Shown one piece after another: positions 1 through 11,515 of a stretch of 64,000 nt of DNA (within the stretch, counting starts at the first letter, position 1; each line of letters opens with the position of its first letter). Both the position numbers and the translations under genes were made by a program. The notes under the pieces are model-generated. The model was not told the DNA's origin and did not search any database. It saw nothing but the letters and a program-made list of their open reading frames with translations. Origin of the DNA: Paenochrobactrum gallinarii (GTDB taxonomy: Bacteria > Pseudomonadota > Alphaproteobacteria > Rhizobiales > Rhizobiaceae); the NCBI RefSeq assembly GCF_014205685.1, contig NZ_JACIIU010000002.1, positions 124,001-188,000 on the forward strand. The letters are read 5' to 3'.

Positions 1-9
1 CCTTATTCC

Positions 10-1518
10 TTACTGCGCCAGCGCTGCGCTTGCGGCATTTGCCAGCGCTGCGTCGTATTGATTAATCAAGGCATGCACTGCACCGGCAGTCACATCGAAG
101 ACCGGCATAGGATACACACCAAAGAAGATCGTGAGAGCCACGAGCGGATAGAGGATCAGCTTTTCACGCGGGCTGAGATCCAGAAGGCCTTTCAGGCTTT
201 CTTTGGTCAGCGCACCGAAGATGACCTGACGGTAGAGCCAGAGAGCATAAACCGCCGAGAAGATCACACCTGAAGTTGCGAAAACTGCAATCCAGGTATT
301 CACACGGAAAACACCGAACAAGGTCAGGAATTCACCGATGAAACCAGACGTACCCGGCAAGCCGACATTGGCCATGGTGAGGATCAGGAATGCAACAGCA
401 TATTTCGGCATGTTGTTAACCAGACCACCAAAGGCGGCAATCTCTCTTGTGTGCATGCGGTCATAAATAACACCAACACCAAGGAAGAGTGCACCCGACA
501 CGATACCGTGTGAAAGCATCTGGAAGATCGCGCCCTGAAGTCCCTGCTCATTGGCAGCAAAAATACCCATCGTGACATAGCCCATGTGAGCGACAGACGA
601 ATAAGCAATGAGCTTTTTAATATCGGTCTGCACAAAGGCGACAAGCGATGTGTAGATGATTGCGATCACCGACAGCGTGAAGACAAGTGGTGCGAAATCG
701 GCAGAAGCAAGCGGGAACATCGGCAGCGAGAAACGGATGAAACCGTAACCACCGAGCTTCAGCAAAATACCCGCCAGAATAACTGAACCGGCAGTTGGTG
801 CTTCCACGTGAGCATCCGGCAACCATGTATGCACCGGCCACATCGGCATTTTCACAGCAAAAGATGCGAAGAATGCCAGCCACAGCCATGTCTGCATTGA
901 GGCCGGGAAATTGAACTTATGCAGTTCAACAATATCCATCGTGCCTGCCTGCCAGTACATTGCCATGATAGCAATCAGCATCAGCACCGAACCAAGCAGC
1001 GTATAGAGGAAGAATTTGAACGATGCATAAACGCGGCGTTCACCACCCCAGACACCGATGATGATAAACATCGGGATCAAGCTTGCTTCAAAGTAAACGT
1101 AGAAGAGGAACAGATCGAGTGCACAGAACACACCGATCATCAGCGTTTCAAGAATAAGAAACGCGATCATATATTCCTTCAGGCGTTTTTGTACTGATAC
1201 CCAGCTGGCAAGAATACAGAAAGGCATCAAGAAAGCTGAGAGCACAACGAACAGTACCGAAATACCGTCGACACCCATGTGGTAGCTGATGCCACCACCC
1301 AGCCATTCGATCTTTTCCACCATCTGGAAACCGGCATTCTCATTATCGAAGCCGGCCCAAACGACCAGTGAAAGGATGAATACAAAAACTGTTGTCAGTA
1401 ATGCGACATTACGAATGTTGCGGCGCGCGGACTCTCCATCATCTTTAATCAAAAAGATGAGCAGAGCACCGATGAGCGGCAGAAACGTAACTGTTGATAA
1501 AATGGGCCAGTCAGTCAT
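10..1518 (-). CDS. nuoM: NADH-quinone oxidoreductase subunit M
   Basis: Membrane-arm antiporter-like subunit of respiratory complex I, which couples NADH oxidation and quinone reduction to proton export. The 502-residue product is almost wholly hydrophobic. It shows the [13 protein letters not shown] stretch (the conserved glutamate of the fifth helix in this family) and [19 protein letters not shown], the typical lysine/histidine channel region of NuoM. The start MTDWPIL at 1518 is preferred to an upstream in-frame codon at 1545 because it gives family length and overlaps the nuoL stop by one base (TGATG), the usual translational coupling. It is the last complete gene of the operon in the window; nuoN should follow to the left. 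Confidence 0.97.
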   Translation of the reverse strand: MTDWPILSTVTFLPLIGALLIFLIKDDGESARRNIRNVALLTTVFVFILSLVVWAGFDNENAGFQMVEKIEWLGGGISYHMGVDGISVLFVVLSAFLMPFCILASWVSVQKRLKEYMIAFLILETLMIGVFCALDLFLFYVYFEASLIPMFIIIGVWGGERRVYASFKFFLYTLLGSVLMLIAIMAMYWQAGTMDIVELHKFNFPASMQTWLWLAFFASFAVKMPMWPVHTWLPDAHVEAPTAGSVILAGILLKLGGYGFIRFSLPMFPLASADFAPLVFTLSVIAIIYTSLVAFVQTDIKKLIAYSSVAHMGYVTMGIFAANEQGLQGAIFQMLSHGIVSGALFLGVGVIYDRMHTREIAAFGGLVNNMPKYAVAFLILTMANVGLPGTSGFIGEFLTLFGVFRVNTWIAVFATSGVIFSAVYALWLYRQVIFGALTKESLKGLLDLSPREKLILYPLVALTIFFGVYPMPVFDVTAGAVHALINQYDAALANAASAALAQ

Positions 1519-3503
1519 CAGAAAGTGCTCCCGAGCATCATCCAAGTGACGAGCGCGGCGACGCCGATCAGCATCGCGAATGCGTAGTGATAAAGGAAAC
1601 CGGTCTGCATTTTAACAACTCGGTTGGTGATATTAAGCACGCGAGCGGAAATTCCGTTCGGGCCGAAGCCGTCGATCAGCCAGCCGTCGCCGGTTTTCCA
1701 GAAGAAACGGCCAAGACCCCGTGCTGTACGGACAAAGAGGAAGTCATAGAGCTCATCAAAATACCATTTGTTGAGCAGGAACTGGTAGAGACCCGGATGA
1801 CGTCCGGCCAGTTCTGACGGGATCTTTGGCGAGCGGATGTAGAAAATCCAAGCCAGCACAAAGCCGATTGCCATGACAATGAAAGGTGACCACTTGACCA
1901 ATGTTGGTACGTGATGGGCTTCTTCCATGATGTGATTGTCAGCAGCGGTGAACAGAGCGCCTTTCCAGAAAGCATCATAATGATCGCCGAAGAAATAGCC
2001 GACAAAGAACACACCCGCAAACAATGCACCAACAGCCAGGATGAACAGCGGAACAAGCATCACCGGTGGTGAATCATGCACATGATGCATCACTTCTGCG
2101 GAAGCGCGTGGCTTGCCGTGGAAGGTCATGAAAATCAGACGCCATGAGTAGAAGCTGGTGAAGAGCGCAGCCACAACCAGAAGCGTGAATGCATAACCGG
2201 CAGCAGGGCTTGTGGATGCAAAGGCGGATTCAATGATCGCATCTTTGGAGAAAAAGCCTGCGGTACCAATGATGGTGCCCGGAATACCAAGACCTGTCAG
2301 TGCGACTGTCCCAATAATCATCATCCAATAGGTGGTCGGGATCAGTTTACGCAAACCGCCCATACGACGCATATCCTGTTCATCAGAAACCGCATGGATA
2401 ACGGAACCTGCGCCCAAGAACAGCAGCGCTTTGAAGAAGGCGTGTGTAAACAGGTGGAAAACGGCAGCACCGTAAGCGCCGACACCAAGTGCGACGAACA
2501 TGTAACCCAGCTGCGAACAGGTGGAATAAGCAATGACGCGCTTGATATCGTTTTGCACCAGACCAACGGTCGCGGCAAAAAATGCAGTTGTTGCACCAAT
2601 GATAGTTACAACCACGAGAGCATCCGGTGACAGTTCAAAGATCGGCGACATACGCGCAACCATGAACACACCGGCGGTCACCATGGTAGCCGCGTGAATG
2701 AGAGCCGACACAGGTGTCGGGCCTTCCATCGCATCAGGCAACCATGTGTGGAGCAGGAACTGCGCCGATTTACCCATCGCACCCATGAACAACAGCAGGC
2801 AAACTACTGTCAAGGCTGAGCCTTTGGTCAAGGAGTAACCGAGGAAGGTCAAAACAACTTCATCGGCACCTTCACCGGCGGTCATATAAGTACCGGCAGC
2901 TTTAAAGATGGTGTCGTAATCGACTGCGGTAAACAAGGCAAACAAGCCGAAGATACCGAGCAGGAAGCCGAAGTCACCAACGCGGTTGACAACGAAAGCT
3001 TTCATCGCAGCAGCATTGGCCGAAGGTTTTTTGAACCAGAAGCCAATCAGCAAATAGGATGCAAGACCAACGCCTTCCCAACCAAAGAACATCTGGATCA
3101 GGTTATCCGATGTCACCAGTGTGAGCATGGCGAAGGTAAACAGCGACAGGTAAGCAAAGAAACGCGGACGGTGCGGATCATTATGCATATAGCCGATCGA
3201 GTAAATATGCACCAAAGCGGACACGCTGTTGACCACTACCAGCATGACTGCTGTCAGCGTATCAATGCGCAAAGCCCAATCAAATGACAAGTCACCCGAT
3301 GTTACCCAATGCAAAACGGAAATGCGAATTGGTTCGCTGTCACCCATGGCAACAGTGAAAAACGCAACCCACGATAATGCGGCAACAACGACCATAAAGC
3401 CGGAAGTGATAAATTCACACGCCTTGGCACCCAGCTGCTTGCCGAAAAGGCCAGCAGCAAGAAAGCCCAAGAGTGGAAGGAAGACGATCGCGTAATAGAG
3501 CAT
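1518..3503 (-). CDS. nuoL: NADH-quinone oxidoreductase subunit L
   Basis: The largest antiporter-like membrane subunit of complex I, 661 residues, carrying the long lateral helix at its C-terminus in known structures. The sequence shows [18 protein letters not shown] (glutamate of the proton path) and [19 protein letters not shown], diagnostic for the NuoL/MrpA family. A long hydrophobic C-terminal tail after about residue 520 fits the lateral helix. It starts [13 protein letters not shown] seven bases after the nuoK stop and shares its last base with the nuoM start, so it is translated from the same polycistronic message. Length is normal and no truncation is seen. Confidence 0.97.
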   Translation of the reverse strand: MLYYAIVFLPLLGFLAAGLFGKQLGAKACEFITSGFMVVVAALSWVAFFTVAMGDSEPIRISVLHWVTSGDLSFDWALRIDTLTAVMLVVVNSVSALVHIYSIGYMHNDPHRPRFFAYLSLFTFAMLTLVTSDNLIQMFFGWEGVGLASYLLIGFWFKKPSANAAAMKAFVVNRVGDFGFLLGIFGLFALFTAVDYDTIFKAAGTYMTAGEGADEVVLTFLGYSLTKGSALTVVCLLLFMGAMGKSAQFLLHTWLPDAMEGPTPVSALIHAATMVTAGVFMVARMSPIFELSPDALVVVTIIGATTAFFAATVGLVQNDIKRVIAYSTCSQLGYMFVALGVGAYGAAVFHLFTHAFFKALLFLGAGSVIHAVSDEQDMRRMGGLRKLIPTTYWMMIIGTVALTGLGIPGTIIGTAGFFSKDAIIESAFASTSPAAGYAFTLLVVAALFTSFYSWRLIFMTFHGKPRASAEVMHHVHDSPPVMLVPLFILAVGALFAGVFFVGYFFGDHYDAFWKGALFTAADNHIMEEAHHVPTLVKWSPFIVMAIGFVLAWIFYIRSPKIPSELAGRHPGLYQFLLNKWYFDELYDFLFVRTARGLGRFFWKTGDGWLIDGFGPNGISARVLNITNRVVKMQTGFLYHYAFAMLIGVAALVTWMMLGSTF

Positions 3504-3510
3504 CTGCCCG

Positions 3511-3819
3511 TCAACCTTTCATAACATTGACGTCTTCCACCGCAATGGAACCGCGGTTACGGAAGAAAACAACGAGAATTGCAAGACCAATCGCGGCTTC
3601 AGCAGCTGCAACAGTCAGAACGAAAAGTGCGAAAACCTGCCCGACCAGATCGCCGAGCGTTGCAGAAAACGCCACAAAGTTAAGATTGACCGAGAGCAGG
3701 ATCAGCTCCACCGACATCAAAATAACGATGACATTTTTGCGGTTTAAGAAAATACCGAAGACACCCAGCGTAAACAGGATTGCCGAAACGGTCAGATAAT
3801 GTTCGATACCCACTACCAT
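3511..3819 (-). CDS. nuoK: NADH-quinone oxidoreductase subunit K
   Basis: Small three-helix membrane subunit of complex I, 102 residues, homologous to MrpC and mitochondrial ND4L. Two buried glutamates essential for proton pumping in homologues are present, in [13 protein letters not shown] and [13 protein letters not shown]. The start MVVGIEHYL at 3819 is chosen over an upstream in-frame codon at 3912: it gives exactly the family length and begins one base beyond the nuoJ stop, whereas the longer form would add a basic, non-hydrophobic leader lying inside nuoJ. It sits between nuoJ and nuoL as in other bacteria. Confidence 0.96.
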   Translation of the reverse strand: MVVGIEHYLTVSAILFTLGVFGIFLNRKNVIVILMSVELILLSVNLNFVAFSATLGDLVGQVFALFVLTVAAAEAAIGLAILVVFFRNRGSIAVEDVNVMKG

Positions 3820-3820
3820 A

Positions 3821-4441
3821 TCAGATGCCTTTACCTGTTTCGACTTTAACGATTTCGATGGCGGTTTCCGGTGTACGTGCAACCTGATCCGGGATCGACT
3901 GGCGCTTAACATTCGGCTTATGGCGCAGTGTCAGCACGATAGCACCGATCATTGCAACCAAAAGCACAAGGCCTGCAATCTGGAAGAAGAAGACGTAGTT
4001 TGTATAAAGCACATCACCCAAAGCTTGCGTGTTGGTGCGTGTTGCCTGATCCGGGATTGGCAGCACACCCGCTTCACCCAACTTTGGAGAGAACTTGGTG
4101 CTGACAAAAACAACAACCAGCTCAGCCAGCAGGATCAGACCGACCAAAGCACCAACCGGCGCATATTGCAAAGCGCCCTGCTTCAGTTCCGCAAAATCCA
4201 CATCCAGCATCATCACCACAAAGAGGAACAATACCGCCACTGCGCCCACGTAAACGAGAAGCAGGATCATGGCCAAAAATTCAGCGCCCGTTAACAAAAA
4301 CAGCGCCGCAGCATTAAAGAATGCAAGGATCAGGAACAGCACCGAATGTACTGGATTGCGCGCTGAGATGACCATAACCGCACTCGCGATCATGATAAAG
4401 GCGAACAGATAGAAAAACGCTGCCGCTAGACCTGTCAGCAT
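3821..4441 (-). CDS. nuoJ: NADH-quinone oxidoreductase subunit J
   Basis: Membrane subunit of complex I, homologous to mitochondrial ND6, 206 residues. The five-helix N-terminal part contains the conserved [19 protein letters not shown] segment with its pi-bulge glycine/tyrosine region, followed by a charged C-terminal tail of about 40 residues, longer than in E. coli but usual in alphaproteobacteria. It starts [14 protein letters not shown] and is separated from nuoI by about 150 bases of non-coding, repeat-containing sequence, the second largest gap in the nuo operon. Its stop is one base from the nuoK start. Confidence 0.96.
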   Translation of the reverse strand: MLTGLAAAFFYLFAFIMIASAVMVISARNPVHSVLFLILAFFNAAALFLLTGAEFLAMILLLVYVGAVAVLFLFVVMMLDVDFAELKQGALQYAPVGALVGLILLAELVVVFVSTKFSPKLGEAGVLPIPDQATRTNTQALGDVLYTNYVFFFQIAGLVLLVAMIGAIVLTLRHKPNVKRQSIPDQVARTPETAIEIVKVETGKGI

Positions 4442-4465
4442 GGGTTTACCCCAACACCTTTCCGG

Positions 4466-4513
4466 GGCGAAGCCCTATTGCTTCGCCAGCTCTTTTCATC
4501 ACGCTAAGCGTGA
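4466..4513 (-). other. Two inverted repeats in the nuoI-nuoJ spacer
   Basis: An 8-base inverted repeat (GGCGAAGC at 4466-4473, GCTTCGCC at 4480-4487) with a six-base loop is followed by a near-perfect palindrome, TCACGCT/AGCGTGA (4499-4513). Neither has a T-run, so they look like mRNA-stabilising or processing hairpins rather than terminators. They lie inside the operon between nuoI and nuoJ. Confidence 0.5.
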
Positions 4514-4550
4514 AGTTAAACTCTGGTAACAAGGTTTTCACCTATCACCC

Positions 4551-4606
4551 ATTCGATTACCGCTTAGCGCGATAAGGCATTCAATTACCGCTGATTAGCG
4601 ATAAGG
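4551..4606 (-). repeat. Imperfect tandem duplication of the nuoI 3' end
   Basis: Two adjacent copies of about 28 bases (4551-4578 and 4579-4606 on the plus strand). Both start ATTC(G/A)ATTACCGC and end TTAGC..GATAAGG. The right-hand copy includes the last codons and TAA stop of nuoI; the left-hand copy lies beyond the stop. Each copy holds a small hairpin centred on CGCTAATCAGCG or CGCTAAGCG. The differences are a few substitutions and a short indel, so the duplication is not fresh. Confidence 0.65.
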
Positions 4607-5086
4607 AGCATCAAGTGCGATGTTGCGCGCCAGTTCCCGCTCCCAACGATCACCGTTGCTAAGCAGTTTTTCTTTGTCATAGTAAAGTTCTTCGCGTGTT
4701 TCCGTGGCGAATTCGAAATTCGGCCCTTCAACAATCGCATCCACCGGACAGGCTTCCTGACAGAAACCGCAATAGATGCACTTTACCATATCAATATCGT
4801 AGCGGACGGTACGACGTGTACCGTCATTGCGGCGCGGACCTGCTTCAATGGTTATGGCTTGTGCCGGGCAAATTGCTTCACACAATTTGCAAGCAATGCA
4901 GCGCTCTTCACCATTCGGGTAACGACGCAGAGCATGCTCGCCACGAAAACGCGGGCTGACTGGCCCCTTTTCATGCGGGTAGTTCAAAGTTGCCTTCGGG
5001 CCAACAAAGTGGCGCATCGACAAAAAGAACGCTCCGACAAATTCCTTCAGCAAAAGCGACTTGGCAGCTTGAGCAAATGAAGACAT
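4595..5086 (-). CDS. nuoI: NADH-quinone oxidoreductase subunit I
   Basis: Peripheral-arm subunit of complex I that holds two 4Fe-4S clusters (N6a and N6b) passing electrons towards cluster N2. The 163-residue protein contains two ferredoxin motifs, [12 protein letters not shown] and [12 protein letters not shown], each with four cysteines. The start [13 protein letters not shown] at 5086 is used: a strong Shine-Dalgarno (AAGGAGAA, 5091-5098) lies just upstream and overlaps the nuoH stop, while an upstream in-frame start at 5143 would overlap nuoH and add a non-conserved leader. The last codons fall inside a short tandem duplication. Confidence 0.97.
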   Translation of the reverse strand: MSSFAQAAKSLLLKEFVGAFFLSMRHFVGPKATLNYPHEKGPVSPRFRGEHALRRYPNGEERCIACKLCEAICPAQAITIEAGPRRNDGTRRTVRYDIDMVKCIYCGFCQEACPVDAIVEGPNFEFATETREELYYDKEKLLSNGDRWERELARNIALDAPYR

Positions 5087-5096
5087 GTTTTTCTCC

Positions 5097-6143
5097 TTAA
5101 CCCACGAGGCCAGTAACTTTGAGGAAGGTTGCAGTTGCAACAACCATGAACAGTGAGATCGGCAGGAATACTTTCCAACCCAGACGCATCAGCTGGTCAT
5201 AACGGTAGCGCGGTACAAAGGCTTTCACGATCGAGAACAGGAAGAAACAGAAGCACAGTTTCAACATGAACCAGATGATACCCGGCACCCAGTTGAGGAA
5301 CCATACATCAATGATCGGCAACCAGCCACCAAGGAACAGGATGGTCATCAAAGCACACATCAGTGTGATGGCCACATATTCACCAAGGAAGAACAGCAGG
5401 AACGGTGTCGACGAATATTCAATCATATGACCAGCGACGAGTTCGGATTCTGCCTCCACCAGATCGAATGGCGGACGGTTGGTTTCTGCCAATGCCGAGA
5501 TGAAGAAAATCACGAACATCGGGAACAGACCCAGCCAATGCCAGTCAAGGAATGAAGCAGGCAGACCTATCATGGTGCCAAGACCGGTATTTTGCGCCAG
5601 AACAATGTCGGTCAGGTTCAAAGAACCAACGCACAACAACACAGTCACGATCACAAAACCGATGGAGACTTCATAAGAAACCATCTGAGCGGCCGAACGC
5701 AAAGCACCAAGGAACGGATATTTCGAGTTGGAAGCCCAACCACCCATAATCACGCCGTAAACTTCCAAAGAAGAAATCGACAGAATATAGAGAATACCAA
5801 CGTTAATATTGGCAATTGCCCAGCCTTCGCTGACCGGAATAACTGCCCATGTCGCCAGTGCCAGCACTGCCGAAATGAATGGTGCCAGCAAGAACACGCC
5901 TTTATTTGCACCTGAAGGAATGATCGGTTCCTTGAATACAAATTTCAGCAAGTCAGCAAAGGCCTGCAATGTACCCCACGGTCCAACAACGTTTGGACCG
6001 CGACGCATTTGAACTGCTGCCCATACCTTACGGTCAGCGTAAAGCAGATAAGCCACTACAATCAACAATACGACGAGCAGAACGACCGACTTCAGCGCTA
6101 TAATCAGCGCGGGCAAGACGTAAGCTGCAAAAATTTCGTCCAT
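5097..6143 (-). CDS. nuoH: NADH-quinone oxidoreductase subunit H
   Basis: Membrane subunit of complex I (ND1 homologue) that forms the quinone-access chamber at the junction with the peripheral arm. The 348-residue product has about eight hydrophobic segments and the highly conserved cytoplasmic loop [19 protein letters not shown], with the acidic residues implicated in coupling. The start [13 protein letters not shown] is 18 bases downstream of the nuoG stop. Its stop codon overlaps the nuoI ribosome binding site, consistent with co-translation. Confidence 0.97.
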   Translation of the reverse strand: MDEIFAAYVLPALIIALKSVVLLVVLLIVVAYLLYADRKVWAAVQMRRGPNVVGPWGTLQAFADLLKFVFKEPIIPSGANKGVFLLAPFISAVLALATWAVIPVSEGWAIANINVGILYILSISSLEVYGVIMGGWASNSKYPFLGALRSAAQMVSYEVSIGFVIVTVLLCVGSLNLTDIVLAQNTGLGTMIGLPASFLDWHWLGLFPMFVIFFISALAETNRPPFDLVEAESELVAGHMIEYSSTPFLLFFLGEYVAITLMCALMTILFLGGWLPIIDVWFLNWVPGIIWFMLKLCFCFFLFSIVKAFVPRYRYDQLMRLGWKVFLPISLFMVVATATFLKVTGLVG

Positions 6144-6161
6144 TTTTCCGTCTCTCTCGCT

Positions 6162-8243
6162 TTACTCTGCCGCCTGCACAAACTGACCTTGAGCCAGTGC
6201 GGAACATTCAGCCATCACAGCTGATGCACGAGCAATCGGGTTTGTCAGATAGAAATCTTTAATTGTCGAGGCGAAAGCCTGTGTACCAAGCTTGGCAGAC
6301 TGTTTGCCAAGCGTTGCAACATCGGCAGCTTTACCTGCCTCAATCGCATCAATTGCAGCCATATGCGGGTAGTCCGCATAAAGTTTGGCGCGCAACTGAG
6401 CCAATGAATCGAATGGCAGGCGCTGACCCAATGTGTCGGACAAAGCACGCAAAATTGCCCAGTCTTCCTTGGCTTCACCCGGTGCAAATCCTGCACGCAT
6501 CGACATTTGCACACGGCCTTCTGTATTCACATAAGTGCCTGATTTTTCAGTGTAAGCAGCACCCGGCAGAATAACATCCGCCGCATGTGCGCCTGCATCA
6601 CCATGGGTGCCCATATAGACAACAAATGTGTTGCCCTTAGCTGACATATCAAGCTCATCAGCACCGCTCAGGAAAACCACATCCAGCTTGCCCAGCATAT
6701 CGACAGCTTTCAAGCCACCCTCACCTGGCACAAAGCCAAGATCCAAGGCACCAACGCGCGATGCTGCTGTGTGGAGAACCGAGAAACCATTCCAGTCTTC
6801 GCTCACTGCACCAACCTGATCAGCAAGTTTAGCGCTCGCAGCCAAAACATCGGCACCGTTTTCACCGGTCAATGCACCCTGACCAACAATGATCAATGGC
6901 TTGGATGCATTTTTCAGCACAGCTGCAAACTCACCCTTGTCAGCAAGCAGATCGTTCAAACTGTCAGCACCCGCGCCCAGATAATTATAAGCATAACGCA
7001 GTTCTGCGCGCTCACCGATCACACCAACAGCAAGCTTGCCCTGACGGTATCTCTTCAAGATACGGGAGTTCAGAACGGCAGCTTCAATGCGCGGGTTAGC
7101 ACCGATAATCAGCAGAGCATCCGCCTGTTCGATACCTTCAATCGTACTGTTGAAGAGGTAAGACGCACGGCCAAATGCCGGATTAAGCGCCACACCATCC
7201 TGACGGCTGTCTGTGTTAACAGAACCAAGCGATGTCATCAGGCTCTTCAATGCGTAGATTTCTTCAACGCTTGCCAGATCACCGGCAACCGCACCGATAC
7301 GCTCGCCCGAACTGGCGTTGACAGCTTGAGCAACAGCCGCAAATGCTTCCGGCCAGCTGGCCGCAACCAAGCGGCCATCTTTACGCACATATGGGCGATC
7401 AAGACGCTGTGTGCGCAGACCATCCCAGATGAAACGGGTCTTGTCGGAAATCCACTCTTCGTTCACCTGTTCGTTCAGACGCGGCATAATACGCATCACT
7501 TCACGACCACGGGTATCAACGCGAATGGCAGAACCAAGAGCATCCATCACGTCGATGGATTCTGTTTTGTTCAATTCCCAAGGACGCGCCTGAAATTCGT
7601 AAGGCTTGGATGTCAATGCGCCGACAGGGCACAGATCAATCACGTTGCCCTGCAATTCAGAGGTCATCGCGCTTTCAAGATAGGTGGTGATTTCTGCATC
7701 TTCACCGCGACCGATAAGGCCGAGCTCAGAAATACCGGCAACTTCAGTGGTAAAACGAACGCAACGTGTGCAGTGAATGCAACGTGTCATCACAGTTTTG
7801 ACCAACGGGCCGATATATTTGTCTTCAACCGCACGCTTATTTTCGCGGTAGCGGGAACCATCAGTACCAAAGGCCATTGCCTGATCCTGAAGGTCACACT
7901 CACCAGCCTGATCACAAATCGGGCAATCAAGCGGATGGTTGATGAGCAGGAACTCCATCACACCTTCGCGTGCCTTTTTGACCATAGGCGTATTGGTGAA
8001 AATCTCCGGTGTTTCGCCATTTGGTCCAGGGCGCAAATCGCGCACACCCATAGCGCAAGATGCAGCAGGCTTTGGCGGCCCGCCTTTTACCTCAACCAAA
8101 CACATGCGGCAGTTTCCGGCGATGGAAAGCCGCTCATGGAAGCAAAAACGCGGCACTTCAGCGCCTGCCTCTTCGGCTGCCTGAAGGAGCGTATAGTGAT
8201 CGGGAACTTCGATCTCTGTGCCGTCAACCTTGATCTTTGCCAT
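6162..8243 (-). CDS. nuoG: NADH-quinone oxidoreductase subunit G
   Basis: The largest peripheral subunit of complex I, an iron-sulfur protein related to molybdopterin oxidoreductases. It is 693 residues from ATG at 8243; a GTG directly in front (8246) is a possible alternative. The N-terminal 2Fe-2S ferredoxin domain has cysteines near residues 34, 45, 48 and 63 ([13 protein letters not shown]). Next come the His-Cys3 cluster ([17 protein letters not shown], about 103-116) and a 4Fe-4S motif (CIHCTRC about 155, DLCPVGAL about 205). The molybdopterin-like C-terminal part carries no cofactor ligands, as in the family. The gene follows a spacer with tandem hairpins. Confidence 0.97.
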   Translation of the reverse strand: MAKIKVDGTEIEVPDHYTLLQAAEEAGAEVPRFCFHERLSIAGNCRMCLVEVKGGPPKPAASCAMGVRDLRPGPNGETPEIFTNTPMVKKAREGVMEFLLINHPLDCPICDQAGECDLQDQAMAFGTDGSRYRENKRAVEDKYIGPLVKTVMTRCIHCTRCVRFTTEVAGISELGLIGRGEDAEITTYLESAMTSELQGNVIDLCPVGALTSKPYEFQARPWELNKTESIDVMDALGSAIRVDTRGREVMRIMPRLNEQVNEEWISDKTRFIWDGLRTQRLDRPYVRKDGRLVAASWPEAFAAVAQAVNASSGERIGAVAGDLASVEEIYALKSLMTSLGSVNTDSRQDGVALNPAFGRASYLFNSTIEGIEQADALLIIGANPRIEAAVLNSRILKRYRQGKLAVGVIGERAELRYAYNYLGAGADSLNDLLADKGEFAAVLKNASKPLIIVGQGALTGENGADVLAASAKLADQVGAVSEDWNGFSVLHTAASRVGALDLGFVPGEGGLKAVDMLGKLDVVFLSGADELDMSAKGNTFVVYMGTHGDAGAHAADVILPGAAYTEKSGTYVNTEGRVQMSMRAGFAPGEAKEDWAILRALSDTLGQRLPFDSLAQLRAKLYADYPHMAAIDAIEAGKAADVATLGKQSAKLGTQAFASTIKDFYLTNPIARASAVMAECSALAQGQFVQAAE

Positions 8244-8252
8244 CACTTGTCC

Positions 8253-8338
8253 AAACCTGCGGCATCAGCCGCATATCTTCAAACCTTGCGGCATTTGCCG
8301 CACAACCTTAAATCCAAGCGGCCAAGCCGCATGCCTTT
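8253..8338 (-). repeat. Three tandem hairpin repeats between nuoF and nuoG
   Basis: Three consecutive units of 28-29 bases (about 8253-8280, 8281-8309, 8310-8338), each of the form AAA(C/T)CC followed by a GCGGC...GCCGC mini-hairpin. Inverted repeats are at 8258-8263/8268-8273, 8287-8293/8296-8302 and 8318-8322/8326-8330. On the transcribed strand each unit begins TTTAAR or TTTGAA. There is no T-run, so an mRNA stability or processing element is likelier than a terminator. Confidence 0.65.
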
Positions 8339-8351
8339 AAACTTAAAGTCA

Positions 8352-8372
8352 CAGACCGGACAGACCGGTCTG
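8352..8372 (-). other. Inverted repeat just after nuoF
   Basis: CAGACCGG (8352-8359) pairs with CCGGTCTG (8365-8372) across a five-base loop; the right part is also a perfect 12-base palindrome. On the minus strand it follows the nuoF stop by about ten bases and precedes the three tandem hairpins, giving four stem-loops in a row in this spacer. Confidence 0.5.
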
Positions 8373-8380
8373 CAGCCTTT

Positions 8381-9688
8381 TTACTCCGCTGCTTCCAAAG
8401 CGATGTTACGGCTTTGAACAGCATTGCGTGTATATTCATCAATGCGCTTTTCAATTTCCGGGCGGAAATTGCGGATCAGGCCCTGAACCGGCCATGCAGC
8501 AGCATCGCCCAGCGCACAAATGGTGTGACCTTCAATCTGCTTGGTCACATCGAACAACATGTCGATTTCGCGCTTCTGCGCATTACCGGTTACCATGCGT
8601 TCCATCACACGCCACATCCAACCTGTACCTTCACGGCACGGTGTGCACTGGCCGCAGCTTTCATGTTTGAAGAAAGCTGAAAGACGCGCAATCGCTTTGA
8701 TAACGTCGGTTGATTTGTCCATGACAATCAAACCACCGGTACCGAATGAGGATTTAACGTCACGCATGCCGTCAAAATCCATCACCGCATCCATCATGTC
8801 TTCTGCTTTAACAAGCGGACATGATGCGCCACCTGGAATAACTGCAAGCAGATTATCCCAACCGCCACGGATACCACCGGCATGTTTTTCGATCAGTTCA
8901 CGGAACGGAACGCCCATGACTTCTTCAACAGTGCAAGGTGTGTTGACGTGACCGGAAATCTGAAACAGCTTGGTGCCGACATTGTTCGGGCGGCCAAGCG
9001 ACGAGAACCATGCGCCGCCGCGACGCAAAATGGTCGGAGCAACAGAAATGGATTCTACGTTGTTGACAGTTGTCGGGCAGCCATAGAGACCGACATTGGC
9101 CGGAAACGGAGGCTTCAAGCGTGGCTGGCCTTTTTTGCCTTCCAGACTTTCGAGCAAAGCCGTTTCTTCACCGCAAATATAAGCGCCTGCACCATGGGAA
9201 ACGTAAACGTCCATATCCCAGCCGCATTTGTTATTTTTGCCAAGCAGCCCTGCTGCGTAGCATTCATCAATTGCAGCTTGCAGTGCTTCACGCTCACGCA
9301 TGAATTCACCGCGAATATAGATGTAAGCGGTATGTGCGCCCATTGCGCAACCGGCAATCACGCAGCCTTCGATCAGCGTATGCGGATCATGGCGCATGAT
9401 GTCACGGTCTTTACATGTGCCCGGCTCCGACTCATCCGCGTTCACAACGAGGTAATGCGGACGGCCATCGCTTTCTTTCGGCATGAAAGACCATTTCATA
9501 CCGGTCGGGAAACCCGCACCACCACGTCCACGAAGGCCGGAAGCCTTCATTTCGTTGATGATCCAGTCACGACCCTGATCAATCAGGCCTTTGGTATTAT
9601 CCCAAGACCCACGAGCCATCGCACCTTTAAGGGACTTGTCTTTCAGGCCGTAAATATTGGTAAAGATACGATCTTTATCAGCCAGCAT
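8381..9688 (-). CDS. nuoF: NADH-quinone oxidoreductase subunit F
   Basis: NADH-binding subunit of complex I, carrying FMN and the 4Fe-4S cluster N3, where NADH delivers its electrons. The 435-residue protein has the glycine-rich nucleotide loop [13 protein letters not shown] near residue 55, the FMN-site region [19 protein letters not shown], and the cluster cysteines in [16 protein letters not shown] plus [10 protein letters not shown]. The ATG at 9688 is chosen; a GTG directly in front (9691) is possible, the same GTG-ATG doublet seen at nuoG. It follows nuoE by a few bases and ends before a repeat-filled spacer. Confidence 0.97.
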   Translation of the reverse strand: MLADKDRIFTNIYGLKDKSLKGAMARGSWDNTKGLIDQGRDWIINEMKASGLRGRGGAGFPTGMKWSFMPKESDGRPHYLVVNADESEPGTCKDRDIMRHDPHTLIEGCVIAGCAMGAHTAYIYIRGEFMREREALQAAIDECYAAGLLGKNNKCGWDMDVYVSHGAGAYICGEETALLESLEGKKGQPRLKPPFPANVGLYGCPTTVNNVESISVAPTILRRGGAWFSSLGRPNNVGTKLFQISGHVNTPCTVEEVMGVPFRELIEKHAGGIRGGWDNLLAVIPGGASCPLVKAEDMMDAVMDFDGMRDVKSSFGTGGLIVMDKSTDVIKAIARLSAFFKHESCGQCTPCREGTGWMWRVMERMVTGNAQKREIDMLFDVTKQIEGHTICALGDAAAWPVQGLIRNFRPEIEKRIDEYTRNAVQSRNIALEAAE

Positions 9689-9692
9689 CACA

Positions 9693-10322
9693 TCAGCCCT
9701 CCGCTTTCGGATTGCTTGTCGTCAAAGATGTCAGACCACCGGCAGGCGCAGAAAAATCGCGCTCAATCTGTGGGCCTGGTTTAACTGTGTCACCTTTGCC
9801 GGCTGCGAAAGCATCAATGATTTCTTCCAACCGCTCAGGTGTCAGATCTTCATAAGCGTCTTTGAAGATCATGACCATCGGCGCATTGACGCAAGCGCCC
9901 TGACACTCAACTTCTTCCCAAGACAGCGTGCCGTCTTCGTTCAGCGTCTGCGGATCATGATGAATTTTGTGCTTGCACACTTTCATCAAATCTTCCGCAC
10001 CGCGCAGCATGCAAGGTGTGGTACCGCAAACCTGAATATGGGCGCGCGTGCCAACCGGCTTAAGCTGGAACTGGGTGTAGAAAGTGGCAACTTCCAGCAC
10101 ACGGATCAAAGGCATACCGAGCATAGCAGCGATATGTTCGATCGAGGCCTTGGTGACCCAGCCTTCCTGCTCCTGTGCACGCATCAGCAACGGGATAACA
10201 GCTGATGCCTGACGGCCTTCAGGAAATTTTTTGATAGTCTGTTCAGCCCAAGCCTGATTTTCTGCATTAAAAGCAAATGCGGCTGGCTGGACGGAATCTT
10301 CTGCGAGACGACGGACGGACAT
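9693..10322 (-). CDS. nuoE: NADH-quinone oxidoreductase subunit E
   Basis: Peripheral subunit of complex I, a thioredoxin-fold protein binding the 2Fe-2S cluster N1a beside the NADH site. The 209-residue product shows the cluster cysteines in [16 protein letters not shown] and [12 protein letters not shown]. The C-terminal extension of about 45 residues beyond the fold is common in alphaproteobacterial NuoE. The start ATG at 10322 overlaps the nuoD stop by one base, so the two are translationally coupled. Confidence 0.96.
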   Translation of the reverse strand: MSVRRLAEDSVQPAAFAFNAENQAWAEQTIKKFPEGRQASAVIPLLMRAQEQEGWVTKASIEHIAAMLGMPLIRVLEVATFYTQFQLKPVGTRAHIQVCGTTPCMLRGAEDLMKVCKHKIHHDPQTLNEDGTLSWEEVECQGACVNAPMVMIFKDAYEDLTPERLEEIIDAFAAGKGDTVKPGPQIERDFSAPAGGLTSLTTSNPKAEG

Positions 10323-11515
10323 CAGCGGTCTACCTCACCAAACACGATATCGAGTGAACCAAGGATCGCCGAAACGTCAGCCAGCATATGGCCGCGGCAA
10401 AGGAAATCCATAGCCTGAAGATGAGCAAAACCCGGTGCACGCAATTTGCAGCGATAAGGCTTATTGGTGCCGTCTGACACCAGATAAACACCGAATTCAC
10501 CCTTAGGTGCTTCTACAGCTGCATAGACCTCGCCTGCCGGCACATGGTAGCCTTCAGTGTAAAGCTTGAAGTGATGAATGAGCGCTTCCATCGAGCGTTT
10601 CATCTCACCGCGTTTCGGCGGTACGATCTTGTTGTCTGTATGCGATACAGGGCCAACGCGCTCTTTACCGAGCAGCAATTCACAGCACTGGCGCATAATC
10701 TTAGCGGACTGGCGCATTTCTTCCATACGGATCAGATAACGGTCATAGCAGTCACCGTTTTTACCGATCGGAATGTCAAATTCCATTTCAGAATAGCATT
10801 CATATGGCTGGCTCTTGCGCAAATCCCATGCAGCGCCGGAACCACGAACCATCACACCGGAGAAGCCCCACGCCCACGCATCTTCCAGAGACACAACACC
10901 GATATCGACGTTACGCTGTTTGAAAATACGGTTCGGGGTAATCAGGTTATCAAGATTGGTCAGGGTTGTTTTCAGGAAAGGATCAATCCAGTCCGCAATA
11001 TCCTGTACCAATTGCTCAGGGATGTCCTGATGCACACCACCCGGACGGAAATAGGCTGCGTGCATACGGGCGCCACAAGCGCGCTCATAAAAAACCATCA
11101 GCTTTTCACGTTCTTCAAAGCCCCAGAGCGGCGGTGTCAAAGCACCAACGTCCATAGCCTGTGTGGTGACGTTCAAAAGGTGGTTAAGAATACGGCCGAT
11201 TTCGGAATAAAGCACACGGATCAGCTGGCCCCGCTTTGGCACAGTAATGCCGAGCAGACGCTCAACAGCCAGCGCATAGGCATGTTCCTGATTCATCGGC
11301 GCAACATAATCGAGGCGATCCAGATATGGCAAAGCCTGCAAATATGTTTTGGTTTCCATCAGCTTTTCGGTACCGCGATGCAACAAGCCAATATGCGGAT
11401 CAACGCGCTCGACCACTTCGCCGTCCAACTCCAGCACCAGACGCAAAACGCCGTGCGCCGCCGGATGCTGCGGGCCGAAGTTGATGTTAAAATTTCTTAC
11501 TTGTGTCTCAGCCAT
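10322..11515 (-). CDS. nuoD: NADH-quinone oxidoreductase subunit D
   Basis: The 49-kDa subunit of complex I, a [NiFe]-hydrogenase relative that forms the quinone-reduction pocket with NuoB. The 397-residue product contains the beta-hairpin region [16 protein letters not shown] with the quinone-site histidine and the [14 protein letters not shown] motif. The start [14 protein letters not shown] at 11515 is preferred over an in-frame codon at 11539 because it gives family length. The first eight bases overlap the end of the GFA-type gene, implying coupling to that inserted gene rather than directly to nuoC. Confidence 0.97.
   Translation of the reverse strand: MAETQVRNFNINFGPQHPAAHGVLRLVLELDGEVVERVDPHIGLLHRGTEKLMETKTYLQALPYLDRLDYVAPMNQEHAYALAVERLLGITVPKRGQLIRVLYSEIGRILNHLLNVTTQAMDVGALTPPLWGFEEREKLMVFYERACGARMHAAYFRPGGVHQDIPEQLVQDIADWIDPFLKTTLTNLDNLITPNRIFKQRNVDIGVVSLEDAWAWGFSGVMVRGSGAAWDLRKSQPYECYSEMEFDIPIGKNGDCYDRYLIRMEEMRQSAKIMRQCCELLLGKERVGPVSHTDNKIVPPKRGEMKRSMEALIHHFKLYTEGYHVPAGEVYAAVEAPKGEFGVYLVSDGTNKPYRCKLRAPGFAHLQAMDFLCRGHMLADVSAILGSLDIVFGEVDR

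Noticed and set aside
1-9. Start of nuoN
   Set aside because: Only nine bases lie beyond the nuoM stop, too few to identify a gene; the presence of nuoN is inferred from usual order.
6771-8417. 548-codon plus-strand frame opposite nuoG
   Set aside because: It is antisense to a certain gene (nuoG) and its product shows no domain; long shadow frames are common opposite coding sequence.
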